A DNA stretch of 64,000 nt from Phialocephala subalpina (taxonomy: Eukaryota > Ascomycota > Leotiomycetes > Helotiales > Mollisiaceae), in assembly GCA_900073065.1 (NCBI GenBank), contig FJOG01000013.1, positions 121,667 through 185,666 on the forward strand, read 5' to 3'. Within the stretch, counting starts at the first letter, position 1; every line of letters starts with the position of its first letter. Below are positions 45,235 through 57,077 of the stretch, one piece after another. The notes under the pieces were generated by a model that saw only the letters and a program-made list of their open reading frames with translations, did no database searches and was not told where the DNA came from. The position numbers and the translations under genes were made by a program.

Positions 45235-46714
45235 AACGAAACTGTATTAAGATATTGAGGACCTGTATTTTCAATGTATTTCGGCGGATGGGGGGTCCTT
45301 AAGACTTTCGATGTTTCGCTGTCGTTGGGCAGCAAGTACCTTTCTGTTATGCGCTAACCTAAACGTCAGAGGCGGGCGGGTAAGGTTACTCGTACAGTAG
45401 GCGACGGCGTAGCAGTGGCGGGTGGCGGGCGAGTTTACGAGTATGCTGCTGAGCTCTGAGCTTTGTACCACCACCAGCACCTTCACCTTTCAACTTTCAA
45501 CAACAAAAGTTGCAGAAAAGAAAGACCGCGACAACGCCTTTGGCTTGAACCGTGATGACTCTGCCGTCTTTGACCACAGTGAATTGCATCGAGAACGTTC
45601 TTCGTCGAATGCTCCTTCCTCGTTCCGGTTACTTTTCGGTCTGTTCAGCTTGCTCCATTCGTCAGTGCTTACGAGTTGAGTTGACCTTCCAAACGGTGTT
45701 CATCAAACCTAGCCAAGAGCTTTTCAATCTCTTCGATCTCTCTCATCTCGCAACAGCTTGTTATCTTCATGCTATCTGAGAGGCGATTGGCGTGCATCAG
45801 CAAAGTTGCAATTGGTGGTCTCGATCAAGGCGGCTGATAGTCCTGGTGTTTTCTTTTTCGCACGTCTTCCCAGATGGAAGCCATGTGCAATGCGCCTCGA
45901 ACCATACTATTGGAAACTAGGGGTTCAATTGTACAGCTAATAGCTTTCATTTCCTGCGTCAGAAACGTATCACAGAAAGCTGTCCTATGTCTGCGTGTTG
46001 AGAATATGGCCGTCGCTTGAAAACAGTGCTGCCCACGGCACGAGTAGAATCGAAGGTCCGCGCACGCTGTTGTCTTTGTAGTACGCCATTTTCTCCAAGC
46101 TAGCAGTGCTACAGTTTTCGTTCTCGTTCTTAATTTACACATTTGATTCGATCATTCGAGGGAGTGACTCATAGCAGACCGAAGAGCCGCAAGGCAACCA
46201 TCTAGTTCCCTCTGAATCACAACTCCTCGAATCACAACCCACAGTAAATGAAAAATATAGGTAAAGTGAAAGTTCACCAAGTACCGAGTGATTCAAGAAT
46301 ACAAACTCGAAGCATAAATATACCTCGATGGTCCTTGACCCCTCCTTCTTTACTTTCAGCACTTACAACTCACTGCGCATTTTAGCAAGCCTCAGATTCG
46401 AACCCAACACAGAAAAATGCATCACACGTAACAACACCTCACTTTAAAGTCACAAAGATCATTCCAAACCTCACTCACGAGCATCTCTACATCAAGTCCG
46501 TCCTCCAGACCAACTTAACCACAACCACAACACCTAAAAACCAGATACAATTCGTTCTCTCGACTGCGTCTCACCTAATTAATCTTAATCAACCAACTTC
46601 CAACCTCCAAATCCAATCCGTCCACCAGACCGCACCTCACTCAATTCCTCCCACCTCCAACACCCAAATTACAACCTCAACCATACCCTCTCTGCCTTCC
46701 CACCCAAGAGCAAA
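45235..46714. other. Intergenic region with a G-depleted leader-like tract
   Basis: About 1.5 kb. The first half holds the Rheb promoter. From about 46380 to 46714 the plus strand is very poor in G and rich in C/A/T. This tract ends exactly at the ATG of the Cys-rich ORF at 46715 and looks like a long fungal 5' leader. No other ORF is convincing. Confidence 0.5.
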
Positions 46715-46933
46715 ATGTGTCAAGAAACTCTACACACCTACACAGACTGCCACTGCCGCAAACCCTTCTTCAAACTCTGCTCACAAGTCCTCCGCGCCCC
46801 ATCCATCATTCGCCTCTCGACCAATTCAAGCCGGAAGGGCAGCCAAGGATCCAAGATGAAGCAATTCTCCCGCTGTGCGAATAAAAAAGGAAGAAAGATT
46901 GTTAGGAAAGGGGCGTGTGGGTGCTGTGCTTAG
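46715..46933 (+). CDS. Small Cys-rich protein, hypothetical
   Basis: This 72-codon ORF begins MCQETLHTYTDCHCRKPFFK and ends with a Lys-rich segment and GACGCCA. It has eight cysteines (grouped as C-C-x-C near the start and CGCC at the end), no signal peptide and no membrane segment. This suggests a small intracellular metal-binding or structural protein, or a chance ORF. A 300-nt G-poor leader-like tract immediately upstream favours a real plus-strand transcript. I do not recognise the family. Confidence 0.45.
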   Translation: MCQETLHTYTDCHCRKPFFKLCSQVLRAPSIIRLSTNSSRKGSQGSKMKQFSRCANKKGRKIVRKGACGCCA

Positions 46934-47881
46934 TCTTACCCTCGCAGGAACAATAAATGGAGAGAGGAGAAGAGAAGCCGCCGAGAACTTGGACGGATGT
47001 ATGGACAGGGAGGCCTCTCTGTATTAGCATTAACGGTGATTTCAAAAGGGTGAGTGGAAGTCTGCCAATCGATTGGTAAGACTTTGCGTGAGTTTGTATT
47101 ACTGGTGTTTGCATTTGGAGAGACAGAGCAAGCAAGGCTAAGGCTAAGGGCGAATTGTACTACTACAGGGAAGGGAAGCAGGAAGCACATCGTCTATGCG
47201 GGTTGGTTTTAAGGGAAGTAAGTCGCAAGATCTGGAGCGCTTAGCTTTTGAGTCTTCTACACTTCGTCTCGCTACTCTGTAAATCATTACAGCGACTTTG
47301 CTGCTGCCTCGATTCTCGAATTTGAACTCGATGATTTCTTCACTTCCGATTCTCTTGCAACGCGAACTTACGAATACCTTGGTGATCAACTTTTTGCAAA
47401 TATACAAAAATAGCAGAGCGAGAGCAAGGCCAATCTCAAGACGCACACTTACACCTCCAAAACCTCAGCTTGAAGTAGGGTAGATTTAGAGAACTTTTTA
47501 AAGGACCCAGAGCAGTTGGGAGGTTCCTGGTTGCAAAGTAGATGGATGGTAAAGGGGCAGGAACTTTCATTCTTCCGGAAGTACTCAAAAAGAAGAATAA
47601 AAGCTCATACTCGTAAGAACAATAAATTGGGTATCTACGAATCTGTAGCTAAAACTCTCATGCCATCTCATCTCATCATAATATAAACACACCTTGAAAG
47701 TAGCTGCTTGCTTGCTGCACAATAGCCACCCGCCCATTGACACGCACACAATGCATCAATCCAAAACGCCTAGCTCGAATCATTAGAGCCATGAAGACAC
47801 AACGCTATGCACCACTTCCTTCTACCAAATTACCCCCTCCATTCCAAATTATCTTCTCAGGGACTCCCCAAGGTCGAATAA
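46934..47881. other. Intergenic region without a supported gene
   Basis: This 948-bp region lies between convergent ORFs. A minus-strand ORF (47144-47446) has a hydrophobic beginning but starts at TTG and shows no other support. Nothing else is seen. Confidence 0.5.
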
Positions 47882-49167
47882 TTAGTGAGTTGAGTTTCCG
47901 TTCGTCGTTGTGCCGCCATTCATACCGTTTGTTCCATTAACAGTCGCGGTCAACACACTTTCTGCATCACCCTCTGCCATATCCGGTCCACCCGGTTTCC
48001 TGCCTGTGAGAATCCTCACAGTAAATCCTAATCCTTTCGAATTAGGATCCATAGAGACTGTCCTTACAGCATCTGTAACTTGACCACAAAGTGTCCTAAT
48101 TTTCTCAACACCCCAGCCCATCTGTTCCGTAAAAGGTCTCAAACACAACGACTCAATTCCACAGAGTTGGGCAACCAGAAAATGTCTCCCAAGCAGTTTA
48201 TCCTCCTTATTATCCGGCCAGATGCCCATGGGTATGACTTTCTCGGTAACGTTGATATCGACGAATCCCGCTCCAGCCAGAACCTCCGGCTCTAGATGCG
48301 CCGCCCCTCTTGGTCTGCCCGAAGTTTGGGAACACTCATTAATGGTCCTTAGCCAAGTGGAAACTTCGGAATCCTCTGCGAAGAAACTTAAGAGCGTCCT
48401 GTCATGATTATCGAAATCAAGAACCTCGATCCAACCACCCGGCTTGAGGGACCTGTGAGCTTCCTTGTATATATCACTCCACGACGAGAAAGCTCCTGCC
48501 ATATGCCTGAAGTGTACTAAATCGAATTCGTCGTCTGGCCATGTCCAGCCGTATTCTTCTTCTGCGTCGTCTATCTCGAAGAATACGTTTAGGGGCACGG
48601 CGCTGGGTTGGATCTTGGCTATGTCTGTACCGACTACCTCGCATTCTGGCCATTGTTCTCCCATTGCTATTGCCCAATCTCCAGTTCCGGTGCCGACATC
48701 GAGGATCTTTGTAGGTGAAGAGAGAGGCACGGTTGTGAGGCGCTTGGAAAGGAGGGCTTTGTAGACTTCGTGGAGAATCTGCATGCGCGTTTGCTCGTCA
48801 TCATCGTTTGGCATGTAATAATCGCCGCAGTACCGCCGGCCATTGATCATTCGGTATTCGACATCGGTGTCGTAGAGGGATCGCGTAGAGTTACTGTGTC
48901 TAGAGCTCAGCAAGAGTTCATATGGTAAGTTATAGAGTGAAGCACTTACACGGTATCATTGTCACCTCTTGGTTGATGGAACAGTGTTCTCGCAGCATTG
49001 ACTCGACTGCGCACAAGTTCCTCTTCAATATCAATATTCTCGTATGCTTCATTATCAACGTCTATCATCAGATCGTCGTCCAGTACCAGAGGAACAGCTG
49101 CAATCTTGGTTGGGAGCGAATCCTCCGATGAACTTCCTGCTGGTGCATCGTTCATGCTGCGCGTCAT
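47882..49167 (-). CDS. LaeA-like SAM-dependent methyltransferase
   Basis: The protein belongs to the large fungal family around LaeA/velvet-associated methyltransferases; the substrate is unknown. Exons 49167-48950 and 48899-47882 give 411 aa. An acidic N-terminus (DDDLMIDVDNEAYENIDIEE) precedes the family's entry motif YRMINGRRYCGDYYMPNDD. Then come SAM motif I (TKILDVGTGTGDWAIAMGEQ), VVGTDIAKIQP, FDLVHFRHMAGAFSSW and LKPGGWIEVLDFDNH. The C-terminus is a low-complexity Asn/Gly/Thr tail. The 50-nt intron joins NDTV to HSNSTRSLYDTD. The start at 49167 is the first ATG; two codons (49167, 49152) are possible. No biosynthetic cluster surrounds it. Confidence 0.87.
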
Positions 49168-50802
49168 CTGGAGATTACCATGCAGATCAGAGGTTATTTC
49201 TGCAATCACCGAGCACGGCCTTCCTTTCCAATGCCTTTCCTCCTAATTCCCAGTGTTGATCCTTCGTTGGCAGAGACTATCATGACCACATGTAAGAGAG
49301 CGATTGTGTCGACCAAAGTGAGGGAAATGCCGAAGCCGTTTGCGTCTCGGCGATAATTATATTAAATACAGGTCCCTCAATAGTGTGGAATCGGCAATGT
49401 GCCAGCATAGGAGGAAGAATGGCGGACTAGGCTGGCTATCGTACGAAGGGCGGTGGTTGGGATATAAATTGGCGTGCGAGAGTTCAGCAGAAGAAAAGAA
49501 GACCCGCGCCTTCAGGAGCGTCCGAACGATACCCAAGGCCAGGCCATTGGGACACCCGTGGAAAATAATACTAACTAATGGCCCACGAAACCACAAGCAG
49601 CACCGACAGGCTAAATGCAGGTCCAGTGGTCCAGAAGGTCCTCAGTGGTCAGAAGAGGGCCCGACTGAGGAGTGGGACGACCCGGAGAAAGCAGAGGGCC
49701 AGTGAGAGCCAGTGAGACGCCCGCAAGCATGCTCGGGAACAGTGAGCCAGGGCCCCGGCGGAGGGAGCTTGGAGCAATTGCTCGAGGAGCTTGGGAAGCA
49801 TTCGACGCGGGCTAGTTAGACTCTGACCTCGCTCTGACCTTCATGCCATGCCGCACGCTGGAATTGCCTGCACAAACCGGTAATTTTCCAGCTCCAGCAC
49901 GCGGGGACCGAAACCTTCGAATGAACGATGTGCGCCATGTCCCGAGTACGGATGGCTGGGTTTGTGTTGGTAGAGGTGAAGTTTGGGTGACAGGGTTACA
50001 GTGGCAGCGAGTGTACAGACCGTTAAGAACCGACAAATTGGAAGAGACCCTCAAGCCAGCAAAACCATGTTCAGCCATGACCACAACCAAACTTTCCTGC
50101 ACATGCATATAACCACAGACTGCTGTCTCAACCGGTACCCTGGCGATGGTATGCATTTTCCTGATTCGGATGAGCTTTTACCGGGTACGCAGCTTTCGGG
50201 ATCGAGAGATCTTGGTTGATGGGAAATCATAAAAACGCGGTCAAGGCATAGCTCGTGGAAAAAGAAAAGAAGCTTTGATTCGGGATGCAAAACACCTGCC
50301 GTTGTAGTCACGGCACCTGTAGAACGGAACATATATAATTTGAGGCACGAGTCCATGGAAGGAAGGTAGGAAGGAAGGAAGGAATGGAGAGCACTGATGG
50401 GTCAGCCAACCTGCAGCCGCATGTGTTGGGGTTGATCAATGCCGCCTTCTTCGGGTCTGTTGCGTCGAACAAAACGTCGGCGCATGATGCAGTGTTCTTC
50501 TACCTCCCTGCTCCCAGACTGGCTTTTCGTCTCTTGGAACCACCACGGGAAGATTATCTGTTCAATCTTTTGAGAACCCGGGTCGTGGGATGTCACACAT
50601 CGAAGCCACCTCGTGCCGCCACGGAGGGGCGAGGAAATTTTCACGTTCCAAGATGGGAAAGGTTGCGAAAAGGGCATTGTTCTTTTGACCGGTCTAAATG
50701 TTGCACACCTGCCACAAAAAGGTCAAAAAATTAATGTGGTTATTCCTGACAAAGCCTCCATGCAAGTCCAAGTTCATGCTGATCTTTTTGTGAACACCAC
50801 AT
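49168..50802. other. Long intergenic region
   Basis: About 1.6 kb between the LaeA-like gene (divergent side) and the dehydratase 3' end. A GGAA-rich microsatellite lies at 50357-50384. The G-rich stretch 49610-49780 produces chance ORFs. No gene is supported. Confidence 0.5.
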
Positions 50803-52260
50803 CTAAGCCTGCACAGCTTGAGCTGTCGAACCATCAATCTTTCTCTTCTTCGCAAGAGTCATCTGGTCTTCGCTATCCACGACCATGTCATCCTTGATAT
50901 TCTCAACTGGTTCTTCGCTGGCAATGACATCCGTTCCGGCAACAGTTGGGAAAGGGGTGAGGACCTTGGTGATATCACCCCACCATTGCTCGCCAAATCT
51001 CTTGTACCAGTCGACTGTGATCGCCATACCATCTGAGAAGCTGGTCTTTTGTTCCCAGCCAAGTTGTCTGAGCTTAGTTCCGTCTACAGCATACCGGTGG
51101 TCGTTGAAGGGACGATCGATGGTGTGCTTAACCCACTTGTGAAGCTCCTCTTGTGTGCTGTGAGGGATGTCGAGGTATGTAAGGAGTTTCGAGCATAGGG
51201 TCAAGTTGGAGATCTCGTCGTAGGAACCAACATTGTAAATCTGATCCATCTGGCCCTTATGAAGAATCGTGTCGAATGCATCTGCGGCATCACCAGCGAA
51301 GAGGTATCGTCTCGTAGGAGTTCCGTCTCCGTGAAGAACGACTGGTTGCCCACGGTGAAGCAACAAGCTGAACTTGGGAATGATCTCTGAATTTTGGTTA
51401 GTACTAAGTCTGCTAAATGTCTTAAATAACCAGAAACAAGGTACTCACTCTCCGGGTACTGATGTGGGCCATAGACGTTGTTACTTCGCACAATGATCAC
51501 AGGAAGCTTGAAACTCTTTTGGTAAGAGTGGACAAGCATTTCTGCGGCAGCCTTGCTTGCGGCGTACGGGTTGGTGGGCGCAAGAATGCTGGTCTCGAGC
51601 AAATCATCCGCATCATCTCTGACTTCTCCATAGACCTCATCAGTGGAGATGTGGATGAACTTCTTGATTCCGTGCTTCTTCGCACTCTCTAGCAGAACGT
51701 GGGTACCGTACACGTTTGTATGTGTGAAGGCGTACGAGTTACCGAAGCTCAAATCGACGTGAGACTGTGCGGCGAAGTGGAATACGGTGTCAATATTATG
51801 ACGTGTCAAGCAGTCCATGACCTCGGAGGGGTTCGTGATATCGCCATGGTAGAAGGTGAAGTTGCGCTTGTCATTGAGCGCGCGAGTGTTGTTCAGCGAG
51901 GAGCAGTAGTCCAGCTTGTCGAAGGAGACGATGTTGTACGCATTGGGGTAGGTCAAGGTAAGATGTCGTACAAGCCAGCATGCACTATGAATGTTAGCAA
52001 TTGCTTTCGTACTGCGGGGGGTCGCAACGGCGTACATGAAGCCAGCACCTCCAGTGATCATAATATTCTTGACATTTGGCAGAGGCTCGAACTTGGTGCT
52101 ACCAGTCAAGATTGGGGCCTCTTTCCAAACTCCATAGTCCTCAAAGAACTTCTGGGTATTGGGGTTTGCCGCAGATGCAGCTATTGAACCTGGTCAGCGC
52201 AGGTTGGGGAGGTCTGGAGTTGATGATGTTACCGTGTCCATTGGTCGCGTGGCCAGCCAT
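50803..52260 (-). CDS. UDP-glucose 4,6-dehydratase (rhamnose pathway)
   Basis: This extended SDR enzyme converts UDP-glucose to UDP-4-keto-6-deoxyglucose, the precursor of UDP-rhamnose; fungal members are known from plant pathogens such as Botrytis. Four exons (52260-52233, 52180-52036, 51984-51449, 51386-50803) give 430 aa. NAD motif: MITGGAGFIACWLVRHL, rebuilt across intron 2. FHFAAQSHVDLSFGNS, the catalytic ISTDEVYGEV and NPYAASKAAAEMLV (YxxxK), and RSNNVYGPHQYPEK follow, then the C-terminal substrate domain with RRYLFAGDAADAF and NDHRYAVDGTKLRQLGW. The last 60 residues are an acidic, basic-ended extension. The 3,5-epimerase/4-reductase that usually completes the pathway is not next to it. 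Confidence 0.92.
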
Positions 52261-53729
52261 GATGATGTCGGTCAGAAAATGAATGAAGGAACAAAAGGGC
52301 GATCTGGTGGCTGGTCTCCTCTAGTATGACCAGATGGTGAGATTGGAGATAAAGTTGTGGAGGAGAGATAACTTTCGCGCAAAGGGGGCGGTCTGGTCAA
52401 ATCCTAGCAGCAGCAAGGCTAAGCGAGATATTCCCGATATTTTTGTTCGTCAACACTTTCGTAACTCGACACGGAACACTTTAATATGTCATTTCCAAAG
52501 TCTCATGGTTAGTTGGACATTGAATCATTGCCACTTCGTACTTCGTATGCCTTTTCTTAAATTTTACCCGGCAGTTCTTCTGCGATTATAATAGCTTGCT
52601 TAGTGGGCAGAAAACGGTTTGGCGGCCGCATTTCCAAAATTCCGTGCCTGTACTATACAGATGAGGCTGCTGTGGCAGAGGACAGGCAACGTTCACAGAA
52701 AATGTGCTGGAGAGCTTTGCAATTGGTTCGCAGACAGACATCCCACATTCGTGTCCGCGGCGTAACACGATGAAAAATGGGTACTGTAATCTTCATTCCA
52801 TCCTGCAGAGTTATAAATGAGATACGAGCTGCCAATGCCAATGCTCGTGTGGATAAGAATCCTTGATATAGGGATCCTCCCGGCTCCAGGAATGTACCGT
52901 ATCTTCTTTCACAACAACTGTCGCCATCCCACAAGCTGTCACGATCACAGGATGATAGGAAGGAACCTCGGACCAAACGAGGGCAGGACATGAGGAGTCG
53001 TTGAGACTGGACGATCTGGTGTCGAATCCACCAGGGGCTAACGCACATTCAGGGATTCAGGGGGACCTGAACCCCTCCTAACTTTTATTTCAGCCACGCC
53101 AGGGATGAGCCAATGGAGGGCAAGAGAAAGCTTGAATCGTGGAAGAATCAATATGGGAGGTAATATACGGGAGGTAATATACGGGAGGTAATATACGGGA
53201 GATTATTCAAGCAGAAAGCTGTTACTTTATGTTCAGCGGGGAGCAAGGAAGGTGTATTTACAATTCCTGTAGGAATAAAATCTCCCATACTGTTAAGTAA
53301 AGTAAGATTAATTTACGTATCTAAGTTCAAACGAGGGGCAGACCCAGGATATGTACAGTACACCCAATTACGGTAGTTGGCCTTTCTTTAGATCCGCTCG
53401 AGTATTAATTAATGGCACACCTTGGGTCTAAATACGGAGATAAAAGTCGTGAGGCAATGTTCGGTAATTCGAAGCCGAACTCGATTCCACTTCGGGCTGG
53501 CGTTTGATCTCCCTCAGGCCGCGCAGCATTCCCGCATCCTTGCCGCTTCTCTAATACGACACCCAGCGATTTCCTCATCGCACTGCGACAATCTGAATCC
53601 TTCAACTCTTCAACTTCACCTTGGGGAATGCCGTGATCCTTCTCGACTTACATTCATTCATTCATATTTTCTCTTAGTGTGTCTATTTCGCTGCCTATTT
53701 CGCGATCGATTCCCGTCTTTCCAGCAACA
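52261..53729. other. Intergenic region with a 14-bp tandem repeat
   Basis: About 1.5 kb between divergent genes. The left part holds the dehydratase promoter. A minus-strand ORF at 52653-53048 has no motif. The tandem repeat at 53151-53205 lies in an A/T-rich stretch. Nothing else is seen. Confidence 0.5.
53151..53205. repeat. 14-bp tandem repeat (GGGAGGTAATATAC)
   Basis: Three identical, contiguous copies run from about 53155 to 53196, with a degenerate partial unit at each side. Perfect identity suggests recent slippage. No function is evident. Confidence 0.85.
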
Positions 53730-55144
53730 ATGGCCGAACGAATCGTCGATCGCGAGCCCTCCATCAGCTCGTCCACGACCGAGGCGGAAATATTCGAGGA
53801 CAATGAGAAGAGTGGAAGCTCGACAGATGGAGGATTCGTCAAGCTGAAGAGCCCAGAGGAGATGGAAATTGGAGATGACGTGGAAAGAGCAGAATTGTTA
53901 CCAGGAGAGCACGAGAAACCACCAGCGCCCAAGACACCTGAGACTTCCACACGATCTGCAGTCATATGGATGGTTGTGAACACATTAGCCACAATCGGCA
54001 TCGTGAGTTCTATTATCCTCTCCAGATCTGCCAGCAATCACTGACAATGCTTCGTTCAGGTCTTTACCAACAAGGCGATTTTCTCGGATCCTTCCTTGAA
54101 ACTCGCACAACTCACATTCGCGGCTTTCCACTTCTTCATAACATGGCTGACATTGTTCACCTTGTCCCGGCCTCGATTTGCGATGTTCACGCCAAGAAAG
54201 GTTGCGATCAAGGAGATCTTCCCTCTGGCTATTGCCATGGCGCTCAACGTCATCCTCCCGAATCTGTCTTTGGCTTTCTCGACAGTCACCTTTTACCAGG
54301 TCGCTAGAATTCTGCTTACGCCTGTGGTTGCCCTGATGAACTTTGTCCTTTATAAAGCGACTCTTCCGAGAAATGCTATCTATGCGTTGGTACCGGCTTG
54401 TTTTGGTGTAGGAATGGTTTCATACTACGATTCGCTGCCAGCAGCAGATGCCAGCATCAAGACAACCAGCACTCTGGGTGTTATTTTTGCCTTCTCTGGA
54501 ATTTTCGCCAGCTCTCTATACACTGTGTGGATTGCCAGCTACCACAAGAAGCTCCAAATGAACAGTATGCAATTGCTGTTCAACCAGGCTCCTTTGGCAG
54601 CTTTCATGCTGCTCTATGTTATCCCATTCGTGGATACTTTCCCAGTATGGACCGAAGTACCAGTGAACAGATGGGTCATGATCATGATGGTAAGTTTTAG
54701 GAAATTGTCTTCGAGAGCTTGGCTGACGAGTTTCACTTTAGTCCGGTTTCTTCGCATGCATAATCAACATGTCACAATTCTTTATCATTGCACAGACTGG
54801 GCCAGTCTCAAGCACAGTCGTTGGCCACGTCAAGACTTGTTCCATTGTAGCTCTTGGCTGGATGACGTCCGGACGAGCTGTTGGTGACAAGTCAGTGATT
54901 GGCGTTTTCATCGCCATTGGAGGAATCATAACGTAAGTTCCCTTTCATCCTCTTGTCGTTGCTTCAAAGTTGCAGTCAAGCATTTGGACGGTTTCACTTA
55001 GATGGGAACCAAGACAAGCTTTCCGAGTGCGACTCGGTCCCGAACTTCTCCTCAACTTCCAGCACCCTTCCTTGCAGAATATACTAACAAGACGTTAGCT
55101 ACTCCGTCGTAATGCTGAAGCACAAGGCTCAGCAAGGAAAATAA
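53730..55144 (+). CDS. Triose-phosphate/nucleotide-sugar transporter family protein (SLC35-like)
   Basis: This multi-pass Golgi/ER-type transporter carries the TPT domain; the substrate cannot be read from sequence. Exons 53730-54002, 54060-54689, 54742-54932 and 55099-55144 give 379 aa. A charged cytosolic N-terminus of about 80 residues (with dileucine-like ERAELLPGEHEK) precedes about ten hydrophobic segments, including VVNTLATIGIVFTNKAIFSD, LAFSTVTFYQVARILLTPVV, GVIFAFSGIFASSLYTVWIA and the family's end motif VVGHVKTCSIVALGW. The last intron is long for this window (166 nt). The final exon is 46 nt and ends KHKAQQGK. An upstream in-frame ATG (53679) would add 17 residues. Confidence 0.88.
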
Positions 55145-57077
55145 TCGTCTGATCTACAGTACTACGGATCGGATGCACGACCTTAAGATCCGCCCTCCAT
55201 TTCTCCGCTGGGTACGTTTCAGGTCTGCACGTGCGATGATGAGCGGATCCTTCCACGCGTCCTGCATCATACAGTGCGAAACTCCAGCCAAGGGCAATCA
55301 AGAGAGAAATCAGTTGTAAAATCAGCATTTGGCGAACTGTGGGGGCGTTTCGGTATTTCGGATTTTCCACCGGAATGTGCGTATATCCATCGAAGAATTC
55401 CATAGACATGAAATTTGAGCAATTGAGCAATAATTTCCACTCGAGTGAATTGCGGAATGTTGGTTCTTTATGTTGCTTTTGGGTGTGAAACACGACTGAA
55501 CCAAGACAAGAAGCCCCTGATTCTAATCAAGGACACATCTCTCGTTATGGGATCTCCCGCAGCCACAAATATTTTATTGCAAGCCACCGAGCATCTCGAA
55601 CACGCGGTGATCTATTCATTTGAGACAGAGTTCCATTCCTCAAAAATAAGATACTCGATGTACAAAGCGTCAAATCATCAAATAGCTTCAGCTGCTAGGT
55701 ATAGCTGCTACCGAGTAGGGCAATCGAAGATCAATACTTGAATAAGCATGTTGAAAGCTCAACAATCAAGTTATTGATTTCGAGTTCGTCAGACTTTGTC
55801 AATGTTCAACATCATGCTCTCTACATTGGCTCTTTTCTTCAAATGGCGAACCTCACACCTGCACCTGTCAAGCTCACCATTTTATTCATCTTCATACTCT
55901 TGACTTTTCTGGATAATTACAATGTGAGACCTCTTACCTTCTCATGAAGTTTATCCTACTCTTTATCCTCTCACTACCCCCTCTTTTGTTCTCCGCTAGC
56001 TACATTGCTTCCCCACCAGCATCACACCTTTTAAGGCTTAACACCGTACTTTATACATCCAGTCCCTAGCCACCCAACACGAAACCCCCCACCTCATCTT
56101 CGCAGGCATATCCGAACCCTCCAAACTCCACGATGCCGATAAAAAAAACAAACACAAACACAAGCACCAACACCAACTCACCCTCCCTCTCCGATGAAGC
56201 CGCTGGTCAACTACGGGGTAGCACAAGATAGTATCATTCTCGAGATCCTCTCTTTACCGGACCCTGGGTCTGAAACCACATCTTCGAACAATCCTCCGCC
56301 TCCCGCTTCACCTCTTGACCCACCTTCAAGAACCGAGGAAGGTGTAGGAGATGGGGAGGAAGAAGGGGAGAAGAAAAAGAGAGGGGAAGAAGGAAGATCC
56401 AAGACAAGCGTTTCCTGTTCCTAGTGATGTGTATACAAAGAAACATATGATGACGTTTAGACCGATTTGGGAGGTGATTATTGATGGGGTGGTTGAGGAG
56501 TGACGAGAAGGGGTGCGGGATGGGAGGGATGGATGGATGATTTCAAGATGATTTCAAGGCGAGAGGAAGACGCGAGAGGAAGAATGTCCGAGGAGAGTGG
56601 AGGGAATGAGGATGTCGAGAACTTGAAAGGAGGGTGGGAAGAAATCTGGGGATGCGAGAGGAGTGGTATGAGAGGTGGAGGGAGATGATGGCGGTGGTGG
56701 GAGGTAGGAAAGGTGAAGGAACGTGGAGAGGTTGGGCAAGGCTCGGAAAGGGAGAGGTAGTTGCAATGCTGTTCCGAGGGATGTAAGATTTTGGGTCGAT
56801 GATAAGTCTATGTAGTTCATGACACGAATGCACTGGATTCGGACAGAGATTTACTTTACTTTCGAATTCCAGACATCAAACAAAAACCTCTGTAAAAGGG
56901 TTGTAAACACGCATTTCATGATCATTTCATCTGGGCCAAGGAGTGATCTTTACAAACAAGGCATCACACCTCATTCAATTCAACTAACACAAAAATCCCT
57001 CTAAATTCTCCCAAACTCCATGCCATGCATACAAACAATTCCAATTCAAAACAAATTCTACAATACAAAAGCCCGGA
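55145..57077. other. Long intergenic region with traces of a decayed gene
   Basis: About 1.9 kb. The plus strand between 55843 and 56503 contains protein-like segments in different frames: an N-terminal hydrophobic anchor (MANLTPAPVKLTILFIFILL), an intron-like interval, then SLATQHETPHLIFAGISEPS, then a frame change at an A8 run near 56142, and near the end FPVPSDVYTKKHMMTFRPIW. No continuous reading frame can be built, and I do not name a family. The strands are skewed: C-rich to about 56330, G-rich after it. Confidence 0.4.

Noticed and set aside
47144..47446. Minus-strand ORF with a hydrophobic start as a small membrane protein
   Set aside because: It has no ATG start, no conserved motif and lies between convergent genes.
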